A stretch of 64,000 nucleotides of DNA, from positions 620,001 to 684,000 of the forward strand of contig NZ_FQXY01000011.1 in NCBI RefSeq assembly GCF_900130125.1, in the 5' to 3' direction. Both the position numbers and the translations under genes were made by a program. Shown piece by piece: positions 43,806-52,366 of the stretch; the first letter of the stretch is position 1; every line of letters begins with the position of its first letter. Below the pieces are notes generated by a model. The model was not told where the DNA came from, ran no database searches, and saw only the letters and a program-made list of their open reading frames with translations. The stretch comes from Bacteroides congonensis. GTDB lineage: Bacteria; Bacteroidota; Bacteroidia; Bacteroidales; Bacteroidaceae.

Positions 43806-44022
43806 TAATTTTATTTCTTATTTGAATAAGGATAAAATATCCAATGTTGTGGGTTGGGGTTGGATGGTTGGTATGGCTTTTGCCATACTAGATGTATTTT
43901 GTTTACAATCTAGATTTAAACTATTTACAACTTATTTCTTCTATTATATAACTCCGATAGTTGCGATAATAATAATTGCACGGATGATTATATTGCTCCG
44001 GAAGTTTAAGAACATGGTATGA
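43786..44022 (+). CDS. Small two-helix membrane protein, possible immunity partner
   Basis: A 78-residue protein with two hydrophobic helices (about residues 22-40, VVGWGWMVGMAFAILDVF, and 50-70, YYITPIVAIIIIARMIILL) and a basic C-terminus. The start overlaps the last 20 nt of the lipoprotein gene, a translational-coupling arrangement. No family recognised. Small hydrophobic proteins paired with secreted toxins are often immunity proteins; that is the reason for the suggested role. AT-rich, like its partner. Confidence 0.55.
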   Translation: MNKESINNFISYLNKDKISNVVGWGWMVGMAFAILDVFCLQSRFKLFTTYFFYYITPIVAIIIIARMIILLRKFKNMV

Positions 44023-44060
44023 GCGGGATATGTTAATTAGGGATAATCTATAAAAATGTA

Positions 44061-44095
44061 AGGCAACTAATTAATTTTTAGTTAGTTGCCTTTTT
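44061..44095. terminator. Terminator between the cassette and the HAD gene
   Basis: AGGCAACTAATTAA (44061-44074) pairs with TTAGTTAGTTGCCT (44078-44091) over 14 bp with one G-U, followed by TTTTT. It serves the plus-strand cassette and, being flanked by A/T on both sides, probably also the convergent HAD gene. Confidence 0.85.
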
Positions 44096-44154
44096 GATAT
44101 TCAATCATTCGTGTTTGCTGCAAAAATATGATTTGACATTCCAAATGAAAGTAA

Positions 44155-44799
44155 TTAACGGGCTTGAACCAACTCTCCAAGATTTTTCATTATCATCCGA
44201 TGCGGATACGCTTGAAATTCTTCTTCGGTAGTCATCCCGTTGAGCACCGCTGCAAAATCCACTCCTGCATTCCGGGCAGTTTCTGCATCTACAGTGCTGT
44301 CTCCGATATACAATGTCTCTTGTGGCGTACTTCCCAAATGTTCCAAAGCGAACCGTACCCCTTCTGGTGAAGGTTTCGCAGCTTTTACATCTTCTCCGCC
44401 TACTATAATATCAAGGAAATCTTTCGGAAGATATTCTTCGAGGAAGCTCAATATCCGAAAGCGATATTTGGTAGAGATGATTCCAATGCGGGCACCCCGT
44501 TGCTTCAACTCTTTCAGGGTAGATAACGTGTCGGGGAAGAGACGTGTGTTTACATTCATATGAACATCGGCTTCCTTTCTGTATTCCTGTCGGAAAGCTT
44601 CAAGCTGTGCCGGGTCGGTAACTCCGGTCAGGATACTGAAAGATTCTTCCAGTGTTTTGCCAATAGTGCGTTTGATGGCTTCATCGGTGACGGTTAAATA
44701 CTGGTGGCGGGTGAGCACAATTCTGAAACACTTGACGATACCACGTGACGAATCGGCTAGTGTGTAGTCGAAATCGAATAAATAGGTTTTGTAATTCAT
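44155..44799 (-). CDS. HAD family hydrolase, phosphoglycolate phosphatase-like
   Basis: A 214-residue cytoplasmic phosphatase. Motif I is FDFDYTLADSS (nucleophile Asp9), motif II is the Ser in IGIISTKYR, motif III the Lys in VKAAKPSPEG, and motif IV IGDSTVDAETARNAG. The cap domain occupies about residues 15-85. Substrate is probably a small phosphorylated metabolite such as phosphoglycolate or a nucleotide. Its 3' third has a diverged second copy at 42480-42776, past the glycine-zipper cassette. It has its own promoter (44817-44824). Confidence 0.93.
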   Translation of the reverse strand: MNYKTYLFDFDYTLADSSRGIVKCFRIVLTRHQYLTVTDEAIKRTIGKTLEESFSILTGVTDPAQLEAFRQEYRKEADVHMNVNTRLFPDTLSTLKELKQRGARIGIISTKYRFRILSFLEEYLPKDFLDIIVGGEDVKAAKPSPEGVRFALEHLGSTPQETLYIGDSTVDAETARNAGVDFAAVLNGMTTEEEFQAYPHRMIMKNLGELVQAR

Positions 44800-44816
44800 T
44801 GGGGAAAACTTTTCCG

Positions 44817-44824
44817 CAAAAGTA
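44817..44824 (-). promoter_or_regulatory. Bacteroides -7 box for the HAD gene
   Basis: Minus-strand TACTTTTG, 18 nt before the ATG; leader nearly absent. Confidence 0.5.
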
Positions 44825-44836
44825 CTAAATACTTTT

Positions 44837-44893
44837 CTTATTTCGCAGGTTCTACTCTTATTTCGCAGGTCTACTTTTATTTCACAGGTTCTA
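44837..44893. repeat. Three tandem copies of a 20-bp unit at the TraB/GumN gene end
   Basis: CTTATTTCGCAGGTTCTA-type units at 44837, 44857 and 44877. The last one is the end of the gene itself (its TTA is the stop codon), so the other two look like slipped copies of the gene's own 3' end. Confidence 0.7.
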
Positions 44894-45761
44894 TCGTATA
44901 TCCTTGCTTTTTTAGTAGGTTTAGCAATCCTTTCTCACCGGGAAGGTGCAGGGCGCCAACAGCGACAAAAGTCGGAGCAGCTTTCATGATAGCCGGTAGC
45001 TTTTCCGCCCAGGCCTTGTTGCGGTTATAAATTAGGGCATCTTCTTCACCGGGAGTTGGGTCGCATTGGTTGCCTTTGCGTTCTTCGCTGAGTCGAAGCA
45101 TTTCATTCAAATCCTGTTTCATGTAGGCGTTGGTGAGTTTCTTCAGGTTTTCCACTTCAGAGTCGATGTTGTTAAGCGTACACATCAACAGTTGTGCCTG
45201 ACGTTGTAGTGAATAGCCGTTGAACAGTAAGTCGAATTGAAACTCCGCGGTCTCCAGACCGTCTACTTTCTTACCGTTCTGCGTGGCTTGAGACTGGAAG
45301 AAGGTGTCGAGTTGTTCCTGTGGGTTGAATTTGCCGATATGTTTCACGTAAGCTACCACTACTACATTATTCAACAGGAAGGCAGGTTTTAGTTTTGGGG
45401 CTGCACTTAAATCTATCATCAGGTTCTCTTTACAGAATTTGTTGGCAGTTGCGAAGTCTTCGGGCGACAGGAGTGAAGATAGCGTGCTGTCATTGGCAAT
45501 CATCATGGCCTGCTGCATCTTCTGCATGGTAGCCGGCGATTGCATTTCGGACATTTTTATCTCTCCATATACCTGTTGGGTTTCATTCAGTGCTTTTTTG
45601 AGTCCGGCAATGCTGTCCATGATGCTGAACGGAGCCAGGTGATGTGTACCTATGATATAAGATGGTTGTTCCATCCCGTTGCCGGATACTTTCCACAGAA
45701 GTTGCGCATTTGCGCTGAATGCCACGCAGATAAATATGACTGCTCCGATAAATGACTTCAT
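44877..45761 (-). CDS. TraB/GumN family protein
   Basis: A 294-residue exported protein (signal peptide ending ANAQ). The family motif IGTHHLAPF appears at about residues 38-46, and the conserved second GxxH-type motif VAVGALHLPGEKGLLNLLKKQGY lies at the C-terminus (given here only as GALHLPGEKG). The TraB/GumN fold resembles EreA-like and Tiki hydrolases with metal-binding His/Glu residues, so a metalloprotease or hydrolase role is possible but unproven. Its 3' end is tandemly repeated. It is followed upstream on the strand by the NlpC/P60 lipoprotein gene, 26 nt away. Confidence 0.9.
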   Translation of the reverse strand: MKSFIGAVIFICVAFSANAQLLWKVSGNGMEQPSYIIGTHHLAPFSIMDSIAGLKKALNETQQVYGEIKMSEMQSPATMQKMQQAMMIANDSTLSSLLSPEDFATANKFCKENLMIDLSAAPKLKPAFLLNNVVVVAYVKHIGKFNPQEQLDTFFQSQATQNGKKVDGLETAEFQFDLLFNGYSLQRQAQLLMCTLNNIDSEVENLKKLTNAYMKQDLNEMLRLSEERKGNQCDPTPGEEDALIYNRNKAWAEKLPAIMKAAPTFVAVGALHLPGEKGLLNLLKKQGYTIEPVK

Positions 45762-45787
45762 AATGATATATTATTTAGAGTTGATGA

Positions 45788-46303
45788 TTAACGTATTCTG
45801 CCACCGCATATCCAATGCCTGCTATAATAATCTTCGCCCAACCTGCTGACGATTACTCCCCGGCTCGTACTGGAATGGATGAACTTCCCGTTCTTCAGAT
45901 AGATGCCTACATGGGCTACTTTCTTTTTGGAACGGTTGCTGCTGAAGAATACCAAATCACCTTCTTTGAGGTTACGCTTGGCTATTTTATTGCTTTTGTC
46001 TTTCAGTTCTTCCGAGTTTCGCGGCACTTGGATACGGTACACTTTCCGGTATATTTGATAGACCATGCCTGAACAGTCAGTTCCTCTTTTCGAGTCTCCG
46101 CCACCGCGATAAGGAGTGCCTATCCAGTCGGCTGCTTCCAGATAGAGTTTGTGGTTGTCCTCAAGATTAATATCTACGCCTAACAGGATAGAAGCCCGTG
46201 CCAATGCCTGGTAATCCAAACGAGGGGCGGACGTGCGGCAGGAACTAAGAATGGCGGTCAGTCCTACCAGTAAGAATATTAGTTTGAATTTTACTTTCAT
46301 CAT
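45788..46303 (-). CDS. NlpC/P60 (C40) cell-wall hydrolase lipoprotein
   Basis: A 171-residue lipoprotein (lipobox LSSC, Cys22) that probably cuts peptidoglycan stem peptides. The catalytic triad is in place: Cys77 in GTDCSGMVYQIY, His131 in AHVGIYL and His143 in FIHSS. Length fits the small single-domain Spr-type endopeptidases. It has its own promoter box (46325-46332) and is probably cotranscribed with the TraB/GumN gene downstream. Confidence 0.94.
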   Translation of the reverse strand: MMKVKFKLIFLLVGLTAILSSCRTSAPRLDYQALARASILLGVDINLEDNHKLYLEAADWIGTPYRGGGDSKRGTDCSGMVYQIYRKVYRIQVPRNSEELKDKSNKIAKRNLKEGDLVFFSSNRSKKKVAHVGIYLKNGKFIHSSTSRGVIVSRLGEDYYSRHWICGGRIR

Positions 46304-46324
46304 CTGTACTTAACTTATAAACAG

Positions 46325-46332
46325 CAAAAGTA
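46325..46332 (-). promoter_or_regulatory. Bacteroides -7 box for the NlpC/P60 gene
   Basis: Minus-strand TACTTTTG, 22 nt before the ATG. Confidence 0.5.
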
Positions 46333-46374
46333 ACTCATAAATAGTCAATCGTAACTTGTAAATAGTAAATCCCC

Positions 46375-47079
46375 TTACTCTTCCACGTTGAAATAAGCTT
46401 CGAGCTCTTTCTCTGCTGAATTGTCCTCATTGATAATGTCACGGATGATAATCCCGTATTCCAACAAAGCAATTCGCGGACATACATCTACTGTATGATT
46501 CAGGTTATGACTGGAAATGATAACCGTTGCCTGGTGTTCTTCATTATACTTTTTGAGCAGATGCTTGATGATGGATTGCGAACTTGGGTCGAGGAAATTG
46601 AAAGGTTCGTCCAATATCAATAATTGCGGATAATGAAGCATGGCGGAGATGATGCCGATTTTTTGCTTGTTGCCCGCAGAGTAGTTGCGGATTAACTTCT
46701 TGTTTCCTATTACTTCCCCGTTCATGAAACGTTCGAAAGGAACGAGCCGTTCGTCCACTTCTTCTTTCTTCAATCCGTACATCTTTCCGATGAAATAGAA
46801 ATATTCTTCCGGAGTGAGATAGTCTATCAGAAAACCATCGTCGATAAAAGCACCGGTAAAGGCTTTCCAGTCTTCACTTTGGCTTACGTCGATGTCGTTT
46901 ATAACCACTTTTCCATCGTCCGCTTTCAGCAAGTCCAGCATCAACCGGAAGAGAGTCGTTTTACCTGCACCGTTGTTTCCTACCAATCCGAGCATATCGC
47001 CTTGATTGATTTCGTAGTGTTCTATGTCTACGGCAACCTTCTCACCGAAATTCTTTTTAAGTTTGTCAATGGTAATCAT
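46375..47079 (-). CDS. ABC transporter ATP-binding protein
   Basis: A 234-residue ATPase. Walker A GNNGAGKT (about 34-41), Walker B LLILDEP (about 157-163) and the switch His in SSHNL are present. The signature motif is NYSAGNKQKIG instead of the usual LSGGQ, which is tolerated in several ABC-2 exporters. It follows the DUF5687 membrane gene by 35 nt and is its likely partner in an exporter of unknown cargo. Confidence 0.94.
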   Translation of the reverse strand: MITIDKLKKNFGEKVAVDIEHYEINQGDMLGLVGNNGAGKTTLFRLMLDLLKADDGKVVINDIDVSQSEDWKAFTGAFIDDGFLIDYLTPEEYFYFIGKMYGLKKEEVDERLVPFERFMNGEVIGNKKLIRNYSAGNKQKIGIISAMLHYPQLLILDEPFNFLDPSSQSIIKHLLKKYNEEHQATVIISSHNLNHTVDVCPRIALLEYGIIIRDIINEDNSAEKELEAYFNVEE

Positions 47080-47114
47080 GATTTTCTATGTTTATATAGT
47101 TAATGCCCATGCGC

Positions 47115-48608
47115 CTATTGGCGGCTGTCTCTGAAACCTTCCATGTTTTCATACCGGCGTTTCATAAAGCGGCGATATACATTCTTTATCCATAAAGGAG
47201 ACGTCAGGGTAAATCCAAGGCCGATAGCCAACAGGATAATATAAGTAACCGTTTCACCTAAAAGTGCATTTAATATACTGTACAAGATAAGCGGCACGCC
47301 GAAGGCTCCAAAGTTAACCAACATTTGTATGGCGCTGTTGGTTTGGCGGCTGGTCACTTTCTCGTTCAGCGTTACTGTCTGTTTATTGTAAACCGCCAGT
47401 TGGAAGAAACAGAAATAGATGAAGCCGATGGTATAGAAAAACCAGGCGAAAGCGCCTAGTAGCGTCAGCTTATTCATGACAATAGCGGGAATCATTAATA
47501 TAAAAGGAATGATTTCGGCGATACTGTATGTGTAATATTTAGCTTTCAGCAGGCTCATTATAGATTCTTTGCGGGACATCAAGCCGTCAATGTAGTTCCC
47601 TTCGAACGACATAATCTGCGAAAGGATAATCATGCCGAACACGGCGAAGTTATAAACGCAGATAAAAGAAGTCATGAAATTTCCGTCGTAGACGCTGGAG
47701 AAACTAAGTGCGACGGAGAAGGCTACGACTACAATACCGACGCTGCGTAGCGAACCTTTGCATCGGCGGTTACGTAAAAGCATTTTCAGTTCCAGTCTCA
47801 TGTATTCGCCAACTTCTCCGTAGCGTTCGAAGAATTTGTATTCGGATACATGTTTGATTTGACTGTCATCTACTTTTGCTAACTCTGCATAGATAAGCCC
47901 GGACATAATCTTGCGGTTAATCAGCCATAAAATGACGATGACAAGTATAGTGCCGAGGAAATAAAGGATATTTCCCTGGATATATCCGTCGCCCAAGTCC
48001 ATAAAGAAATAGAAGAGCGGGCTATCTTTGGGAATAAAAAGAAGGCAGCCTATTCCACCGTAGAAAGCGATGGGCAATAGAAGCCACCAAATACGTTCGT
48101 TGATAAGTGTGCGGCACAATAGGTACCAGTAATTGTTAGCAAGAATCAGCAGCAAGATACCGATAAGGTAGGTGATGACACCGAAGACACCAAAGTACTT
48201 GGTAATGGTAATGAAGGAAAAAGGGACAAAGAGAAACAACCAGAACAGGTTGAACAGGCTAAGTCCGGAGCGGATAAGAAGGAAGTCGATGACACGGTTT
48301 CGTTTAACCGGCAGCAAGAGGTAAGGTTTTACCTCTTGCGTCGGTGTTTTTTGAAACGGAACACGCATCAGGAAGTCGAGTGCCAGGATGAATATCAGGA
48401 CGACAGCGTTCATTACATGATATGGTTCCCGGTTGGGAACCATATCTGAAAATCCGAACGCGAACGTCGTACCGAAGAATATCAGGTAACCGGCCCAGAA
48501 CGCGCCCATGACATAACCGAGTATTTTAGCTACTTTGTTCTTTTCATACATCGGATGCCGTTTGGCGGCGAGCCTTCCATGTTTGCGTAGTTCGTTGAGT
48601 ATCATCAT
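47115..48608 (-). CDS. ABC-2 type permease, DUF5687 family
   Basis: A 497-residue membrane protein with about 11-12 hydrophobic helices arranged in the pattern of ABC-2 exporters. The N-terminal ELRKHGRLAAKRHPMYEKN segment and the middle EYMRLELKMLLRNRRCKGSLRS loop match the DUF5687 family of Bacteroidota as I remember it. It lies between an M16 peptidase (22 nt upstream on the strand) and an ABC ATPase. Cargo unknown; an ATPase-coupled exporter of lipid or peptide is possible. Start could be at either of two adjacent ATG codons. Confidence 0.85.
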   Translation of the reverse strand: MMILNELRKHGRLAAKRHPMYEKNKVAKILGYVMGAFWAGYLIFFGTTFAFGFSDMVPNREPYHVMNAVVLIFILALDFLMRVPFQKTPTQEVKPYLLLPVKRNRVIDFLLIRSGLSLFNLFWLFLFVPFSFITITKYFGVFGVITYLIGILLLILANNYWYLLCRTLINERIWWLLLPIAFYGGIGCLLFIPKDSPLFYFFMDLGDGYIQGNILYFLGTILVIVILWLINRKIMSGLIYAELAKVDDSQIKHVSEYKFFERYGEVGEYMRLELKMLLRNRRCKGSLRSVGIVVVAFSVALSFSSVYDGNFMTSFICVYNFAVFGMIILSQIMSFEGNYIDGLMSRKESIMSLLKAKYYTYSIAEIIPFILMIPAIVMNKLTLLGAFAWFFYTIGFIYFCFFQLAVYNKQTVTLNEKVTSRQTNSAIQMLVNFGAFGVPLILYSILNALLGETVTYIILLAIGLGFTLTSPLWIKNVYRRFMKRRYENMEGFRDSRQ

Positions 48609-48630
48609 TCTGTTGATATGCTAGAGAATA

Positions 48631-51468
48631 TTATTTGCTTTCTTCCGGCATAGTCATAACGACTTGGATTTCGTTGTTCTGTTTCAGCAGCTTGGCAAGG
48701 AAATCCTGAACTTCTTTTGCTGTGATGCTGTTGACCAACTTTTCATAGTCTTTCGTATTGTCGATGCCGGTGTAGAAGAATTCGTCCAGATTATTGAGCC
48801 AGTAGCCGTTTTCTTTCTGAGCATCCTTGTACTTCTTCAACATATATTCCTTAATCTTCTGCATGTGTTCGGCAGACGGGCCTTCTTTAGCCATCTTGTT
48901 CAACTGTTCTACAACAACGGCAGACAGTTTTTCTGTCTTGGCAGGGTCAGTCTGGAATACAATCTGAAGAACTAGTTCCTCTTTCGGATATTTGCTGAGG
49001 CTTCCGCTACAGTTCACGCCGTATGTGCCGCCTTCTTTTTCACGGATTTCCGCAGTGTAAACCATATCCAAAGCCTGGTCGAGGAAGCTGAGCAGGATGT
49101 TGTTGCGCAAGTCATATTTGCAAGTGCCGCTGTAAAGGAACATGATGGTAGCCATCGGAGTTTCCTGTTTCTTGGCAAATTCATTCTTATATTGTCCCTT
49201 GCGGATATCCATCTTGTTATCCTTGAAAGTCTCTTTACGGTTGATGGAAGGCAGGCTTCCCAAGTACTTGGCGATTGCCGGTTTCATGGATTCCAAATCT
49301 ACATTTCCTACCAGGTAGAAAGTGAAGTCGCTTGCATCCTTGAAACGGTCTTTGTACATTTCAATGATACGGTCATAGTCGATTTGGTCTACCATGCTTT
49401 CTCTCATCTTGATGGCACGCGGGTGGTTACCGTATAAAGCACGTGTCACTGTATCGCTGAATGCTGTCATCGGGTTGGCGTCCGCATTCTGGAGTTGCGC
49501 TTTCAGGCGGTTCTTGTAAGATTCGAATGCTTCGTTGTCTTTGCGTGGAGAAGTGAATGTGAGGTAAGTGAGCTGCATCATTGTCTCGAAATCCTTCGGA
49601 GAGCAGCTACCGGAAATAGTCTCGGTCGTATTGCCGATACCTGAACCTACAGACGCACGTTTGCCGGCAAGAGCCTTGCCAAGGTCTACTTTGCTGAAGT
49701 TACCGATTCCACCTACCAGGGCTACGCCGTTCAACTGTGAAATATTGATGATTTCTTCGTTCGGGAATACGCTTGTACCACCGAAACTTACACCTTTCAT
49801 CATTATCTGGTCTGCCTTGAAATCAGTCGGTTTCACATATACCGTCACACCGTTGGAAAGTACGAGTTTCGTACTGCCGTATATATCTCCGGCTTTTTCA
49901 GATACGATTTTTCCGCCTTTGATATCTTCGGAGATTAGCGGTTCGTTGGAAACCTTGTCTTCGTAGGGCTTCAAGTCGAAAGACTTCATCTCTTTCAGCA
50001 GGGCTGCGATTTCTTCCTTGGCAGGATATTTCACGCCTTCTTTTTCGGGGCCGGCAAGCAGAACCACTTGATTGTTGTCCGTGATAAGCTGTTGCATAAG
50101 TTTGTTGATTGCATCTACCGGAATGTTCGGAGCCATCTGATTGACAAGCATATATTCAAATTCGATGCCCGGAATCGGTTCTTTATCGAGGAAGTTGCTC
50201 ACGTATTCGTCAACGTATGCACCGCTCTTTGTCTTTTCACGTTCGTTGTAAGCGGATTCTACGGCTTGCATATAGTTGGCGCGTGCACGTTCATATTCTG
50301 TAGCCGTGAATCCGAAGCGGCGTGCGCGTTCGGCTTCTTCCAGTACAGTCTTCATTGCTAGGTCGATACCGTCTATTTTGCTGCTTGCGCTCAGGCTGAA
50401 TGCTTCTTTCGTTTTGGCAAGGAAGAATTCACCGTATCCTGCTCCTGCACTGGTGAAAGGCGGGTTGGCTGTCTGGGCAAGTTCATTCAGGCGGTTGTTC
50501 AGCATATTCATCGCCATGCTAAGCATATATTGGGTAGCGTAATAGGCGATGGTATTCTTCATGGAATCAGGAGTAGCGTCCTGTTTGAAGAAGATATTTA
50601 CAGAAGGATTCTTCACTTCCTTGTCAGTTCCGATGTAGATAAGCGGTTCCTGATTGTCCGCTACCGGATAGTAGATACGTTCGGCAGGATTTACAGGAGC
50701 TTTCACGTCGGCGAAAACCTTTTTCAGTTTCGCTTCGATCTCGTCTACGTTGATGTCGCCGACGATGATAATTCCCTGTAAGTCTGTGCGGTACCATTTC
50801 GCGTAGTAATCGCGGATATCCTGATAAGGGAAGTTGTTGATAACGTCTATGCTTCCGATAGGCATACAGTCAGCGTATTTGGAATCGGGGTACAAGGTGG
50901 GCTGCGCGTCTGTCATGATGCGGAGCATACCGCTGTTGCGGCTTCTCCATTCTTCACGGATGACACCACGTTCTTTGTCGATTTCCTTGTCGGCAAGGTT
51001 GATGGCATTAGACCAGTCGTGCAGGATAAGCAGGCAGGAGTCAATGACATTGACATTCTCTGTCGGCACATTGCTGATGTTATATACAGTCTGCTCGACA
51101 CCGGTGTATGCGTTCAGGTTTGTTCCGAACTTGATACCTTTGGTTTCGCACCAGGGCACGATACCCAGTCCGGTTTCGTCACCCGGGAAATGTTTGGTTC
51201 CGTTGAAAGCCATGTGCTCCAGGAAGTGAGCCAGACCGCGTTGTTGCGGTTCTTCGAGAATAGAACCTACTTTCTGGGCGATGTAGAATTCTACCCGTTT
51301 CTCGGGGAGTGCGTTGTGCCGGATGTAATAAGTAAGTCCGTTGTCCAACTTGCCGATACGGACATTCTTGTCCACGGGCAGTTGTTGCATGGGTTGTGCA
51401 AGTACGGGCTGAAAATTGCAGCATATAATAAGGACTGCAATGAATAATCCACGTAATAAATGTTTCAT
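48631..51468 (-). CDS. M16 family zinc metallopeptidase (insulinase/pitrilysin type)
   Basis: A 945-residue exported protease (signal peptide ending LAQ). The inverted zinc motif HxxEH is at residues 81-85 (HFLEHMAFNGTKHFPG), with the downstream Glu in the AINLADKEIDKERGVI region as third ligand. The second, inactive M16 half makes up the C-terminal part, so the two-domain chamber is in one chain. It degrades peptides in the periplasm. It is followed by the DUF5687/ABC pair, with which it may be cotranscribed. Confidence 0.95.
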   Translation of the reverse strand: MKHLLRGLFIAVLIICCNFQPVLAQPMQQLPVDKNVRIGKLDNGLTYYIRHNALPEKRVEFYIAQKVGSILEEPQQRGLAHFLEHMAFNGTKHFPGDETGLGIVPWCETKGIKFGTNLNAYTGVEQTVYNISNVPTENVNVIDSCLLILHDWSNAINLADKEIDKERGVIREEWRSRNSGMLRIMTDAQPTLYPDSKYADCMPIGSIDVINNFPYQDIRDYYAKWYRTDLQGIIIVGDINVDEIEAKLKKVFADVKAPVNPAERIYYPVADNQEPLIYIGTDKEVKNPSVNIFFKQDATPDSMKNTIAYYATQYMLSMAMNMLNNRLNELAQTANPPFTSAGAGYGEFFLAKTKEAFSLSASSKIDGIDLAMKTVLEEAERARRFGFTATEYERARANYMQAVESAYNEREKTKSGAYVDEYVSNFLDKEPIPGIEFEYMLVNQMAPNIPVDAINKLMQQLITDNNQVVLLAGPEKEGVKYPAKEEIAALLKEMKSFDLKPYEDKVSNEPLISEDIKGGKIVSEKAGDIYGSTKLVLSNGVTVYVKPTDFKADQIMMKGVSFGGTSVFPNEEIINISQLNGVALVGGIGNFSKVDLGKALAGKRASVGSGIGNTTETISGSCSPKDFETMMQLTYLTFTSPRKDNEAFESYKNRLKAQLQNADANPMTAFSDTVTRALYGNHPRAIKMRESMVDQIDYDRIIEMYKDRFKDASDFTFYLVGNVDLESMKPAIAKYLGSLPSINRKETFKDNKMDIRKGQYKNEFAKKQETPMATIMFLYSGTCKYDLRNNILLSFLDQALDMVYTAEIREKEGGTYGVNCSGSLSKYPKEELVLQIVFQTDPAKTEKLSAVVVEQLNKMAKEGPSAEHMQKIKEYMLKKYKDAQKENGYWLNNLDEFFYTGIDNTKDYEKLVNSITAKEVQDFLAKLLKQNNEIQVVMTMPEESK

Positions 51469-51549
51469 GTTCTATTTAATTTAAATAAATGTTTCTGAGT
51501 AATTTGTCGTTGTATTAGGTTACAAATCACAAATAGACAGGAAAAAACG

Positions 51550-52350
51550 TTATTTTATAGCTTCACGTATGCGTACCAACTTGGTAAGCAGGTCTTCCAA
51601 CAAGTCTAATTTGAGCATATTGGCACCATCGCTCTTGGCTACGGCAGGATTTTCATGTGTCTCGATGAAGATTCCGTCAACGCCTACGGCTACACCTGCC
51701 TTGGCGACGGTTTCTATTAGTTGAGGCATTCCGCCGGTCACTCCGCTGGTTTGGTTGGGCTGTTGCAATGAATGGGTGACATCCAGAATGACGGGGTAAC
51801 CGAATGTCTGCATTTCGGGGATGCCGCGATAGTCGACTACTAAATCCTGATAACCGAAAGTTGTTCCGCGTTCGGTCAGCATGACGTTCTTATTTCCGGC
51901 TTCCACCACTTTATCGGCGGCAAACTGCATAGCCAACGGGGAGAGGAATTGTCCTTTCTTGATGTTAATCGTCTTTCCGGTCTTGGCGGCTGCAACCAGC
52001 AAATCTGTCTGGCGGCAAAGGAAAGCCGGAATCTGAAGGATATCCACATATTCGGCTGCCATTTCAGCTTCTTCCGCGCTGTGAATGTCTGTCACGGTAG
52101 GGACTCCGAAGGTATCGCGTACCTTTTGCAGTACTTTCAGCGCTTTCTCGTCACCGATACCTGTAAACGAATCCAGACGCGAACGGTTTGCTTTGCGGTA
52201 AGATCCTTTGAATACATAAGAAATCTGCAATGCTTCGGTGATTTTTACCACTCGTTCGGCAATACGCATTGCCATCTCTTCGCCTTCTATTACACATGGG
52301 CCGGCCAACAGAAAGAAGTTGCCGGCAGGATTGTTTTTAAGTTCTATCAT
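51550..52350 (-). CDS. kdsA: 3-deoxy-8-phosphooctulonate synthase (KDO-8-P synthase)
   Basis: A 266-residue enzyme making KDO-8-phosphate from arabinose-5-phosphate and phosphoenolpyruvate for lipopolysaccharide. AGPCVIEGEE, FKGSYRKANRSR, GVPTVTDIH, IPAFLCRQTDLL and LTERGTTFGYQDLVVD are all family motifs. The reading frame extends upstream into the diacylglycerol kinase gene, but the ATG at 52350 gives the normal N-terminus. It starts 17 nt downstream of the end of that gene, with which it shares a promoter at about 53343. Confidence 0.97.
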   Translation of the reverse strand: MIELKNNPAGNFFLLAGPCVIEGEEMAMRIAERVVKITEALQISYVFKGSYRKANRSRLDSFTGIGDEKALKVLQKVRDTFGVPTVTDIHSAEEAEMAAEYVDILQIPAFLCRQTDLLVAAAKTGKTINIKKGQFLSPLAMQFAADKVVEAGNKNVMLTERGTTFGYQDLVVDYRGIPEMQTFGYPVILDVTHSLQQPNQTSGVTGGMPQLIETVAKAGVAVGVDGIFIETHENPAVAKSDGANMLKLDLLEDLLTKLVRIREAIK

Positions 52351-52366
52351 TTTCTTACTATTATTA

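Noticed and set aside
40000..44100. Prophage or integrative element with its own integrase
   Set aside because: No integrase, transposase, portal or replication gene is present; only DUF5053-like and small genes hint at a mobile origin.
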